This document shows positions 31,815 through 39,979 of a DNA stretch of 64,000 bases, piece by piece; within the stretch, counting starts at the first letter, position 1; each line of letters begins with the position of its first letter. The stretch is from NCBI GenBank assembly GCA_030432235.1, contig JAUIHT010000011.1:50023-114022 (forward strand). The letters run 5' to 3'. The DNA is from Verrucomicrobiia bacterium (GTDB lineage Bacteria > Verrucomicrobiota > Verrucomicrobiia > Opitutales > Cerasicoccaceae). The notes beneath the pieces were generated by a model, which searched no databases, was not told where the DNA came from, and saw only the letters and a program-made list of their open reading frames with translations. The position numbers were made by a program, and so were the translations under genes.

Positions 31815-34697
31815 TTACTGGGCTTCACCTAGATTGATGATGCCAAACTGGTTTGGCAGAAAGAACCCCATTCCGTCGCCGAAACCCTCCATCGCTTTGC
31901 GTGATGTGGTACCGGAGGCGGTGACATCGACATCATTCACAAAAATGCCCAAGCCTAGCATACGACTCTCGGGCGGTCCTTCGGTGCCTTGGGTGATTTC
32001 GCTCCAGGGGATGGCGAGACTGTAAAGCGTTTCGTCTCCGGCCCGTTCAATATGCAGGCCGAATTTCACCGGGCTTTGCCCACCGGCACGGAGGTTGGAA
32101 TTATAGGGCTCACGCGTAATGAGCGGTTCGCCGTACTGGGTATTGAGGCCGATGGCCAGCTTTTGGGAGCTTTGCCAGCCATCGGGGCCGGGCAGGGTGG
32201 CCAAACCTATCTGCAAGGAGTCCTGCCGCCACAGGGATTTTTCATCCTGTGTTTGGACGTGTGAATCATCACGTACCTCGATAGCGATGTAGAGGTACGC
32301 ATCGTCATAGCGAAAGGCTATGCGGAACATCAGGTCCTCTTTGCCATTCCATTCCGCGGCGTTAATTGCCATGTCACTTTCACGGTCAAAGGTTGTGAAT
32401 TCTTCCAGTAGCCAGCCTTCGGTCAGCTTTTCCGGATCGGGTCGAGTCGATGCCCACTTGGCATTGGTGAACTGTGTGCGCAGGACGGGGCCTGGGGTTT
32501 CGACTTCCTCCGTATCGATAAATACAGTCTCCAAGGGAGCGCTACTATTGCCTCGAGCTAATGTCGTGAGCGCGAAGCGGATCTGGAGACTTTCCTCCGC
32601 CGGTAGTGTGCATGCTTCCTGGTTTAAAACCGTTCCAGCTCGGCGCAGTTGAAGTTGGCCGTTAAGTGTGCGTTGCGTTTGGTTTTGCACCCTCAGGGAC
32701 AGGCCCACAGCCTCTCTCTCCTGCTCGATTGTTACTTCCGGTAGAACTTCGATGACCTGTCCGCTTTCAGGTTCTGAGACGCCTCTTGGGCCTGCCACCA
32801 GCAGCCATTGACCGGGAGTCAGCGCCGGGGGCAGGCGGAGACCTGCTTTATCCGTGGTTAGCGGGATGGACTTCCCGTTGCGGTACGCCAGTACGTTGGC
32901 CCCGTCGGGCCCATGCCAGGAAATTATTTCTCCAGGCAAAGCCTGCGGGATAGCGTCTCCCGCCAGCGTGGGCGTATCGTAAAGCACGGGGGAGAGCCCC
33001 AGCACGTAGGTTGGCAGATCGTCCACCGTGATGCGGGCAAAACCATCCTGAGTTTCCAACGGGGTAGGGTTGCCCATGATATCAAACTGGGTAATCGTGC
33101 GGACACCAGTGGGAATAAGAACTTCACTCTGGGTACCATCCGGGCTCCAGAGTACGAGCAAGCGCTCGCCATTACGATCAAAGAGGTAGGCCATGACATC
33201 CGGATTCAGAAACTCGACCGGGCCGAGACTTTTGGTACCTTCAAGCAAACGCGTGGACGCGGCTACCGCCATGCCAACAGGCTTGGGAGATATCCACAGA
33301 GCCCCAAAAACAGGGTTGGGCGAAGTTAGGTTGTACATCAGCCCGCCATCATCTTTCATGTCGGCGGTGTAAAAGTACCAGGTGCAGTCGATGCCTTCGC
33401 CGAGAGTGATGAGATGGCCCCGCATAAATTCAGCCATTTCCTTGCGCAGTACGCCGGGCTGATCGGCGGCGCGCCCATGGTAGTTCGTGCCCCACTCGGT
33501 ATTGATAATGATGGCGTCTGCCCCGAGGTACTGACGTGTCATGCCAACGAGTTCTCGGACCTGTTCGGACAGGCCGCGCGGCTCGGGCATGCCGAATGGA
33601 ATATAATAGGTATGCGTGGCGATGCCATCGAGCCAGTCGGCTAGTCCCTGAGAGAAGAGCCGCTTTAAATGCTGGTTTCCTGTGTCGAGAACACCGTAGT
33701 TGGGTCCAAGCAGTTTGCCTTTGGGGTCCACGGCGTGGATGGCCTTGTAGGCGACTTCGTACATGCGGATAAAATCGGCGTCGTTTCCTTTCCAGTGCCA
33801 GTCTGGCTCCCAGTGGATTTGATAGTAGTTGTAGCGCATGTTGGGGAAGAGCGTTTGGTGCATGGCTACCCGCTCTTCAGCTACGCGGCGGATGTAGTCG
33901 CCGAATACCTCCCAATTCTTGGGAGCGTAGGACTGGCCGTTGAAGGTGGGGCTATGCGTTCCCTTTGTCGGGCCTGGCTGGTCACTGAGCCATTCCGGCA
34001 GGCCGTGCAAGTCAATGAGGGGGCATAGTCCCGTCTTCGCGTAGTAGTCCACTTGCTTGGCAATCGCTTTCGGATCCGTTTTGGGTTGAAAGCTGCCGGG
34101 ACCTTTGCCTTCGACTTCAGCCATACGGTAATTGTGATAGACCCAAACGAGCCCAAGCGTGGGGTAGAGTGGGTCGAAGGGATTACCCTGGAGCCATTTT
34201 CCCGTTTGCAGGAAGTTCGTGCCCTGTGCGCCGAAGCGGGACTGGTCAACCCAGGTCAGCGGCAGCTTCTCGATATCGGGCAGAATACCGAAGCTAATAA
34301 AACCCTGCGGTCGGGAACCTGCACGTGGAAGGGTGATGCCAGCATTTTCTAGTGCCATGTGAAGTTCATAGTAGCCTGCGTTTAACGGGGGAATAGCTAG
34401 TTGGTAGTTCCAGTGCTCGAATCCGTCTGGCACTTCGATTTTTCCGGTCTTCATGACTTCTCCGTCGTCATCCTGGATGCTCCACTGCAAGATATCAGGG
34501 CGGTGACGCCAGCCCTCGACTTCGATAGCGGCGACGGGTGAGTCCTCAGTAGAAAAAAGTGCATAGCGGGCATTTTCGGTGAAGGCCGCACGCAGGGTCA
34601 GCTCTGGCGTCCAAAGCTGGCTGGTAGAGTCTGCGCCACGCGCCAAGTTTAGAAGACCAAGGGCGGCCACGACGAGTAAAGGTAATCTACGAATCAT
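31815..34697 (-). CDS. exported clan GH-A glycosidase with CBM9-like C-terminal domain
   Basis: This 960-residue protein has a signal peptide (LPLLVVAALGLLNLARG) and an N-terminal beta-domain to about residue 150. A TIM barrel follows with YQIHWEPDWHW (acid/base Glu297) and IIINTEWGTNYHG (nucleophile Glu401), separated by about 100 residues as in clan GH-A (GH39-like). Beta-sandwich linkers come next. The last 190 residues (AEWNGKEDLMFRIAFRYDDA, then LYIAIEVRDDSHV, with YSLAIPWSEI) form a CBM9/DOMON-like carbohydrate-binding module. It probably cleaves an extracellular or periplasmic polysaccharide. Its start overlaps the upstream esterase stop by 4 bp. Confidence 0.83.
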   Translation of the reverse strand: MIRRLPLLVVAALGLLNLARGADSTSQLWTPELTLRAAFTENARYALFSTEDSPVAAIEVEGWRHRPDILQWSIQDDDGEVMKTGKIEVPDGFEHWNYQLAIPPLNAGYYELHMALENAGITLPRAGSRPQGFISFGILPDIEKLPLTWVDQSRFGAQGTNFLQTGKWLQGNPFDPLYPTLGLVWVYHNYRMAEVEGKGPGSFQPKTDPKAIAKQVDYYAKTGLCPLIDLHGLPEWLSDQPGPTKGTHSPTFNGQSYAPKNWEVFGDYIRRVAEERVAMHQTLFPNMRYNYYQIHWEPDWHWKGNDADFIRMYEVAYKAIHAVDPKGKLLGPNYGVLDTGNQHLKRLFSQGLADWLDGIATHTYYIPFGMPEPRGLSEQVRELVGMTRQYLGADAIIINTEWGTNYHGRAADQPGVLRKEMAEFMRGHLITLGEGIDCTWYFYTADMKDDGGLMYNLTSPNPVFGALWISPKPVGMAVAASTRLLEGTKSLGPVEFLNPDVMAYLFDRNGERLLVLWSPDGTQSEVLIPTGVRTITQFDIMGNPTPLETQDGFARITVDDLPTYVLGLSPVLYDTPTLAGDAIPQALPGEIISWHGPDGANVLAYRNGKSIPLTTDKAGLRLPPALTPGQWLLVAGPRGVSEPESGQVIEVLPEVTIEQEREAVGLSLRVQNQTQRTLNGQLQLRRAGTVLNQEACTLPAEESLQIRFALTTLARGNSSAPLETVFIDTEEVETPGPVLRTQFTNAKWASTRPDPEKLTEGWLLEEFTTFDRESDMAINAAEWNGKEDLMFRIAFRYDDAYLYIAIEVRDDSHVQTQDEKSLWRQDSLQIGLATLPGPDGWQSSQKLAIGLNTQYGEPLITREPYNSNLRAGGQSPVKFGLHIERAGDETLYSLAIPWSEITQGTEGPPESRMLGLGIFVNDVDVTASGTTSRKAMEGFGDGMGFFLPNQFGIINLGEAQ

Positions 34698-35896
34698 TGG
34701 AGGGTCTCAAGGGCGTTGCGGAGGATTACCGGCGGACTGGATACGAGCAGTCCGCGTTCGTCCGTCAGATTGAAAAAATAGGCTTGGGTATCTTCAGGTA
34801 GTTGAGCTTGTAGGGTACTTGGCTGCACGGGCTTGAGTGCTAGATCGATTGCCTGCCAAGTGCGCTCTTTCCAGATGCCGGTGTCTTGGGTGAAGACGAG
34901 CTGCGCTGACGTGACCGGAAGCTCAGTGGAATAGTTTATCCAAGCCTGGCCATCATCAATTCCACTTTCCGTAAAGTGGGGGAGGGTGGGGCCATTACGC
35001 ACGATGCTGTCGGCAAAGGCAATCGGCTCATCGGGTTTTTCCGCGACTTGCTGGCCGTGTGGCATACCGATGCGGATGCAGTAGGTTTGTGAGCCCGCAA
35101 CAAGCTCACTGGTGCGCATGAGTGCGCTGAGGGTGAAGGCGAAATCGTTGGTTCCGGTCATCCAGAGAAATGACATGGAGGCACCCTTCTGGTTGCTGGC
35201 CGGATCCCACAGGTTTTGCCAGCGCTCACGTTGCTCGGGAGTGTAGTTAAGGCCAACGAACTGGCTGCCTTCGTCATCGGGGACACTGATGAAACCACAG
35301 CCGTAAATGGGGACGGCGAAGCGAAAGCGATCGTCGAGGCCGGAGACATTACAGACAATGACAGCCCCCCAGGAGACACCGACCATGCCGATACGGCTTG
35401 CATCGACTTCCGGCATGGAAGCCAGGAGTGAATGTGCCAGCATGGTATCTGCCACGGCATGGAACATCCATTGTGCTTCCGGGGGAGAATCTATCCCGCT
35501 GCTTCCGGGGCCGCCTAGTGGGTTGCGTTGCCAACCCTTGCCGTCGCGGATGGGGTTCTGCCCATAGTGGTCGAGAGCGATGGCGGCGTAGCCATGAGCG
35601 TTCCACTGGCGCACCCAGCGTGCAAAGGCCGTTCCTCCACCGCCATGCACCAGGACGACCCCGGGCACGGGCTGTTCAGCGGTTGCGTTCTCTGGCAGGC
35701 CGATAAAGGCAAATACCTGGGTGGGTTTTCCGTTGAAGTCCGGACCCTCAAAGTAAAGTGAAGTCAGTCCGGGCTCTTCCACCTCAGGTGCGGGTTGGGT
35801 GTGCGGTATTTGGCGGTAGTCTTCCGCCTGCCACACCGGTGCTGCCTGCAGGCTAAACGCACCTAGGCACAGAAATATGCTTGTCCCAAGTTTCAT
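34694..35896 (-). CDS. exported alpha/beta-hydrolase, acetylxylan-esterase-like
   Basis: This 400-residue protein has a signal peptide (SIFLCLGAFSLQAA). The alpha/beta-hydrolase core shows VPGVVLVHGGGGTAFARWV (oxyanion), the nucleophile elbow MVGVSWGAVIV (Ser175) and a later GMPHGQQVAEKPDE (likely catalytic His). The layout resembles acetylxylan esterases and dienelactone-hydrolase-related enzymes of Verrucomicrobia polysaccharide loci. It overlaps the clan GH-A gene by 4 bp (ATGA), so debranching and cleavage enzymes are produced together. Confidence 0.87.
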   Translation of the reverse strand: MKLGTSIFLCLGAFSLQAAPVWQAEDYRQIPHTQPAPEVEEPGLTSLYFEGPDFNGKPTQVFAFIGLPENATAEQPVPGVVLVHGGGGTAFARWVRQWNAHGYAAIALDHYGQNPIRDGKGWQRNPLGGPGSSGIDSPPEAQWMFHAVADTMLAHSLLASMPEVDASRIGMVGVSWGAVIVCNVSGLDDRFRFAVPIYGCGFISVPDDEGSQFVGLNYTPEQRERWQNLWDPASNQKGASMSFLWMTGTNDFAFTLSALMRTSELVAGSQTYCIRIGMPHGQQVAEKPDEPIAFADSIVRNGPTLPHFTESGIDDGQAWINYSTELPVTSAQLVFTQDTGIWKERTWQAIDLALKPVQPSTLQAQLPEDTQAYFFNLTDERGLLVSSPPVILRNALETLQ

Positions 35897-35927
35897 CGAA
35901 AAATTATCTGCCTAAAGGAGTATGCGC

Positions 35928-36977
35928 CTATTCTTTATCTATCGGGATAACGACATTCCAAGTGTGGTCTGCGCAGGTGAAACCGCCTGGGCCATCGGCC
36001 ACTGCTGCGACCAAGGCGACTGGAATCGTATTTTCAAAGTAAAGAAAGGCCCGTTCAAAGCTGCCGAGCTTTTGGCGCTTTCCACCGGTCCAGGTGACCT
36101 CGCGCCGGTAGGCTAAGGGGTTCTCAGAGAGTTCCCAGTGATGCCCGTCCTGAGAGCATAAGGCAACGCCTGCACCGTGCTCGCCGCAGAGCACGCCTTC
36201 CATGTCTTTAGCGATTATGCGGTAGCCGTTCCCATCTTTCCAAAAAAAGGGATCTTCAATCTCTGCATCCTGACACCAGAGAGGCTGCTCATCCATTTTG
36301 TAGGGGCCGCAAGGATGTGGTGCTTGTGCGATTCCCAGCATCATGGGGCCAGGTTGGTGTCCATCGTAGCGCTTGGACTTAAACGTCATGATGACCGATC
36401 CGTCATCATGGATGATGGGCGAGGCATTGCTCGTCAGGTAGCTGTAGTATGTCGCCGGCTTTGTTTCCAGCACGGGCCGGTCAGAAAGGGTCCAGGGGCC
36501 TTCCAGGGATTGGGCATGGGCCACACCTACACGTTTATTGGAGCGGCTGACAATGCACTCCGGGTCCGGTGTCTTGAATATGCGTTCTGGATCGATCTCG
36601 GGAAAAGGGTGGGTAATGCCGGTGTAAAACAGATAGTAAGCATCGGGACCTTTGCAGATGCGGGGATTGTGGGTGGCGCGACCATCCCAGTACTCAGCTC
36701 CTCTCGCAGGGAGCACTACCTCTTGAAAAGTATACGGCCCCTCCAGGTTTTTCGATGTGGCGCGAATGACCTCTGAGTTCGTCATCCACGACGGATGAAA
36801 GGTCATGTGCTGCGGCCAGCGGCTGGCAAACATATGATAGGTGCCTTTTTCATCGCGGATGATCGATGGGTCCCATATCCACCAATTGTCCATTTTGAGC
36901 CCGTTGTCAGCGCGTATGGAGCGCAGCCGGAACTCCGGGGGGAGCGCCTCCATGGTTGTGGCATGACTACTTGTCAT
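35928..36977 (-). CDS. GH43/GH117-like five-bladed propeller glycosidase
   Basis: Residue positions are from ATG 36977. The protein shows the repeated blade pattern of GH43-type enzymes: WWIWDPSIIRDEKGTYHMFA (Asp36 as first acidic residue), THNPRICKGPDAYYLFYTGI, SPIIHDDGSVIMTFKS and AEIEDPFFWKDGNGYRII (a Glu-Asp pair at the blade). No signal peptide is seen, so it may be periplasmic by another route or cytoplasmic. The start at 36977 was preferred to one at 37013 because it overlaps the upstream stop by only 11 bp. It lies about 30 bp upstream of the esterase gene. Confidence 0.8.
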   Translation of the reverse strand: MTSSHATTMEALPPEFRLRSIRADNGLKMDNWWIWDPSIIRDEKGTYHMFASRWPQHMTFHPSWMTNSEVIRATSKNLEGPYTFQEVVLPARGAEYWDGRATHNPRICKGPDAYYLFYTGITHPFPEIDPERIFKTPDPECIVSRSNKRVGVAHAQSLEGPWTLSDRPVLETKPATYYSYLTSNASPIIHDDGSVIMTFKSKRYDGHQPGPMMLGIAQAPHPCGPYKMDEQPLWCQDAEIEDPFFWKDGNGYRIIAKDMEGVLCGEHGAGVALCSQDGHHWELSENPLAYRREVTWTGGKRQKLGSFERAFLYFENTIPVALVAAVADGPGGFTCADHTWNVVIPIDKE

Positions 36978-37527
36978 TGGACTCAAGGCGAATCTCGTAA
37001 AAGTGAACTTCACTCACTTCAGTCTCTGGCGAAGACGTCATGATTAAGTTAATTTGAACAATGGGCGCCGTGGCTGGCAGGGGGGTGCCGCCTTTATTTT
37101 TTAGCTCGGCTAGCGGCACGCTGGCTTCGGACTTCATCGCACTGAACCGGTAACCCTGCTCCTTGCTCCCCAGGCGAGCGGAGTACTGTTGATTGTCGGC
37201 GGTAATCACATCGACGGCGAAGTAGCGGTTCATCGGGTATTCTGACCGGTACTCGATTTCAAGGGAGCCGGCTGAGGGAGCCGTCAACGTGCAAGGGATG
37301 TTCGTGCGCATCCAGTTGGGAGAGTTCGGGACACCCTGGAACTTCAGAGTGATGCCGTCGCCATCGACGGTAGTCTCGAAGTGCATTTCAGGCGAATGGC
37401 TGAAAGTTACATCCTTTTTATCCGCCAAGCTCAGCGTTTGAGTATCCGCTTTAGACGAGCTGCATAGAGAAAGGAACACTGCCAGGGCAAGTACCAGGCC
37501 GCATGTTGGTGATTGGGAGTATTTCAT
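36967..37527 (-). CDS. exported beta-sandwich hypothetical protein
   Basis: This 186-residue protein has a signal peptide (GLVLALAVFLSLCSSSKA). The mature part is strand-rich and resembles a carbohydrate-binding or lipocalin-like sandwich (LEIEYRSEYPMNRYFAVDVI, then SEVHFYEIRLESND), but no named family is recognised. Its stop overlaps the GH43-like start by 11 bp. It follows the pseudopilin gene by 50 bp, within the same operon. It could be a substrate-binding accessory protein. Confidence 0.7.
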   Translation of the reverse strand: MKYSQSPTCGLVLALAVFLSLCSSSKADTQTLSLADKKDVTFSHSPEMHFETTVDGDGITLKFQGVPNSPNWMRTNIPCTLTAPSAGSLEIEYRSEYPMNRYFAVDVITADNQQYSARLGSKEQGYRFSAMKSEASVPLAELKNKGGTPLPATAPIVQINLIMTSSPETEVSEVHFYEIRLESNDK

Positions 37528-37577
37528 GAAAAGTCGGGTGGATGGAACCGTGGGTTGAGTACGTTCAGGGTGTGACC

Positions 37578-38303
37578 TTAGTCCGGTGACACGGAAAAAT
37601 AAGCGTGGCTGTTGGGCAGTGGTGTGTCGAAGAACTCCACATGACCGTCCCAGAAGACGGCGTTCATGCCGCCATTGTGGACGCCTTTCGCCGTCGATTG
37701 GTAGGCGCCGCTGCCTTCATAGATGAGCCAGCTACTTCCATCGCAGAGGGCAATAGTGGTGGATGGGTCAATGGAGTAGATGGAATTGCGTGTATAGGGA
37801 GGTGTCGCCGTCTGGACCATGGACGGCCCCGGTAATCCGTCCTTTGAATGCCTCCAAGAAACAGCATTAATGGCATACGTCATTTTGCCAGCTAAGGCAC
37901 CATCCGTGTAAGGTTCCTCCGTTCCAGGGCGATTAAGAACATCATTTGCTGGACATTTCCAAACCTCACTTTCATCAGGGGACGGCATATAGCCACCCGT
38001 GACCAGCTTGCTATACCAATACGTGTCGTATCGGATGTTCGCATTGGCGGCACGGTCGTCCTGCTCAATCCAACGCAGGATCCCGCCGTTGTGTTCATTG
38101 GCAAACGACTGCATCCCCATAAGTATTTGACGAAGGTTGGAGGCGCATTCCACCTTCTCCGTCGATTTGCTGGCTCTACCTGTGGCTACGATCAACAGTG
38201 ATGCCAGAATGCCAATGACGGCGATGGCGGCCAATAACTCGATCAAGGTAAACGCTCGAAGACGAAAAATAGGGTGGGGTCGCGAATGTCTAATAAGTTC
38301 CAT
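37578..38303 (-). CDS. pseudopilin with prepilin signal and DGHVE motif
   Basis: Residue positions are from ATG 38303. The prepilin leader is RLRAFTLIELLAAIAVIGIL, with Ala at -1 and the normal Glu at +5. The body has ECASNLRQILMGMQSFANEH, typical of DUF1559-like pseudopilins, and the C-terminal motif HNGGMNAVFWDGHVEFFD. An upstream GTG (38357) in the same frame was rejected because the ATG gives a standard short leader and a candidate operator (38316-38329) lies just before it. It is the first gene of the minus-strand polysaccharide operon, which supports a role in that system rather than in general secretion. Confidence 0.87.
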   Translation of the reverse strand: MELIRHSRPHPIFRLRAFTLIELLAAIAVIGILASLLIVATGRASKSTEKVECASNLRQILMGMQSFANEHNGGILRWIEQDDRAANANIRYDTYWYSKLVTGGYMPSPDESEVWKCPANDVLNRPGTEEPYTDGALAGKMTYAINAVSWRHSKDGLPGPSMVQTATPPYTRNSIYSIDPSTTIALCDGSSWLIYEGSGAYQSTAKGVHNGGMNAVFWDGHVEFFDTPLPNSHAYFSVSPD

Positions 38304-38315
38304 GGGGAAGGTAAC

Positions 38316-38329
38316 TATGCACGTGAAAA
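38316..38329. promoter_or_regulatory. candidate operator of the 38.4-kb LacI, site 2
   Basis: TATGCACGTGAAAA shares TATRCACGTG with the site at 30726. It is 13 bp upstream of the chosen pseudopilin start, so repressor binding would block expression of the whole downstream operon. Confidence 0.55.
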
Positions 38330-38376
38330 GTAAAAGTATAAAATCTCTCCATGCCACCTAGGTCAAGGGCTAAATG

Positions 38377-39420
38377 CTAGCGCTTTTTCTTGAATGGATT
38401 TGGCCCGGTGGACTCGCGAATGATCAGCCGGGTCGGTATCAGATCAGCTGGCGGATAGTTGCCCTTGAATGAGGCTATCTTCTTGTTGCACAGCTGGATA
38501 AGCCTTTGGCCACACTTCTGGCCTACGAGCTCAAAAGGTTGCTCAACGGTGGTCAGCAGCGGGTCGGTGAACTGACAATAGCGAGAATTGGCAAAGCCCA
38601 CGATCGAGATGTCTCCAGGTGCGCTTAGGCCGTAGCGGCGCGCCATCCGTATGGTGGTGGCGGCTGACATATCGGTAGCGCAGACTATTGCGGTTACGGA
38701 TTTGGCATTACGGTTTTTAAATAGAGATTCGGCAAGGTGGTCCTGCTCTTCCAGGCTATCTGGGTGCCCCATGACGTGGATGCTCTTGGCGCGCCCAAGC
38801 CGCTCCTGCATATACTCGATAAAGGCATCCTTGCGTTCGGAAGGGTAGTTACTGGCCTGCAAAAAAGCGATATTCCGGTGTCCATATTCCCATAAGTGAT
38901 CTACTGCCAAGCGAATGCCCTGACGGTCATCCGAATTCACTTCAAGTCCCGGAAGTTTGTTGGATGAAAACGCATGTATGATGGGTATCCGGTAAATGCT
39001 GGACATGGATTTCAGCTCCTGCACGAAGTCGGCGTGGGGGTTGAAATTGCAGCAAAACATTCCGGCAACTCGCTGCTCCATGAAACGTGACAGTGCGATG
39101 CTCTCTTGTTGCTTCCCTTGGACTTCCTCGATTTTTATCAAGTAATTCGCTTCATGCATATTGCGCAGAAAGCCGCTTAAGGTCCTCCCGGTCCACTCGG
39201 ACTCCAAGCCGCTTAGCAAGCAACCGACAACCTGATTGACACCTGTTTTCATGGCAACAGCCAGGTGATTGCGATGGTATCCAAGCTCAATGGCCGCCTT
39301 ACGGACCTTTTCGGCCGTGCGCTCACTAATACCTACTTCATCCGTTCGGTTGTTCAGTACCGCAGAAACGGTTAACCGTGACACCCCCAGATGGGTGGCT
39401 ATGTCTGTCATTTTTACCAT
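38377..39420 (-). CDS. LacI-family transcriptional regulator
   Basis: This 347-residue protein has a LacI helix-turn-helix at the very N-terminus (MTDIATHLGVSRLTVSAVLN), a hinge with KVRKAAIELGYHRNHLA, and an effector domain ending with SIVGFANSRYCQFTDPLLTT and TRLIIREST. It lies directly upstream of the minus-strand polysaccharide operon and is divergent from the beta-helix gene at 39980. A dyad candidate operator is placed 17 bp upstream of its start (39437), with others at 39662, 38316 and 30726. It is probably a sugar-responsive repressor of both directions and of itself. Confidence 0.95.
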   Translation of the reverse strand: MVKMTDIATHLGVSRLTVSAVLNNRTDEVGISERTAEKVRKAAIELGYHRNHLAVAMKTGVNQVVGCLLSGLESEWTGRTLSGFLRNMHEANYLIKIEEVQGKQQESIALSRFMEQRVAGMFCCNFNPHADFVQELKSMSSIYRIPIIHAFSSNKLPGLEVNSDDRQGIRLAVDHLWEYGHRNIAFLQASNYPSERKDAFIEYMQERLGRAKSIHVMGHPDSLEEQDHLAESLFKNRNAKSVTAIVCATDMSAATTIRMARRYGLSAPGDISIVGFANSRYCQFTDPLLTTVEQPFELVGQKCGQRLIQLCNKKIASFKGNYPPADLIPTRLIIRESTGPNPFKKKR

Positions 39421-39436
39421 TTTCGAGTGGATTTAC

Positions 39437-39450
39437 TTTACTCGAATATA
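39437..39450. promoter_or_regulatory. candidate operator of the 38.4-kb LacI, site 3 (self)
   Basis: TTTACTCGAATATA matches the 39663 site at 11 of 14 aligned positions around the central CG. It lies 17 bp upstream of the LacI start, so autorepression is implied. Confidence 0.5.
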
Positions 39451-39661
39451 CCTGAAAAAGTCTAGTGCTGTTTAAGGCTTTTTTGAGCCCTGTGAATCGC
39501 AGATGATGAACGACTTAGGCTCAACGGGTTCAACCGATTTCAACACCGCTTTTTGCCATCTAAAATTAGGCTAAATCGACGGCGCCCAATACGACTCATG
39601 AGCGTGTCTGAGGTGTAATGGTGACACATTTTCATTTTTAGAGCTTGCATGATTCCCGAAA

Positions 39662-39677
39662 CTATACACGAGTATAG
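39662..39677. promoter_or_regulatory. candidate operator of the 38.4-kb LacI, site 4
   Basis: CTATACACGAGTATAG has perfect 6-bp arms around ACGA, with a central CG. It is the best dyad of the four. It is about 300 bp upstream of the beta-helix gene start and may control that gene together with the LacI gene. Confidence 0.6.
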
Positions 39678-39925
39678 AAAAGCGCGCTTTTTTTCTACTC
39701 ACCCGCACTCCGCTCATCGAACCACTGTTTTCTGACCTTGCTGTGATAGTCCTTGGCTCGCGTTTGTCAGCTATCGCATGCGTGGCCCAACTCCAGGCAA
39801 ACTCAACGATTCATGCTTTCTAATTCTCCGACAATGACTGCGATACCGGACTTTTTGCTTCGTACCTATATGAGTTGATCGTAACTGCATCACACGACTT
39901 TTGCAGTTAGCAGGTCAAAAATTAA

Positions 39926-39950
39926 AGTATTATTATTATAATATAATACT
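39926..39950. repeat. AT-rich palindrome before the beta-helix gene
   Basis: AGTATTAT (39926-39933) and ATAATACT (39943-39950) are perfect inverted arms around an A/T-only centre. It lies 30 bp upstream of the ATG at 39980, where it could overlap the promoter or the leader RNA. A similar AT-only stretch occurs near 44260. Confidence 0.45.
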
Positions 39951-39979
39951 AAAACTAAGTTTAATCCCACAATACCCCT

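Larger units (their letters stand above)
39421..39979. other. 559-bp divergent regulatory region
   Basis: This region lies between the LacI gene (leftward) and the beta-helix gene (rightward). It holds two candidate LacI dyads (39437-39450, 39662-39677), an AT-rich palindrome near its right end (39926-39950), and a short G+C palindrome followed by a T-run (39678-39697). No reading frame is convincing. Confidence 0.7.

Noticed and set aside
39678..39697. AAAAGCGCGCTTTT plus T-run as an intrinsic terminator
   Set aside because: The stem leaves at most about five base pairs with a four-base loop and no gene ends nearby on the plus strand.
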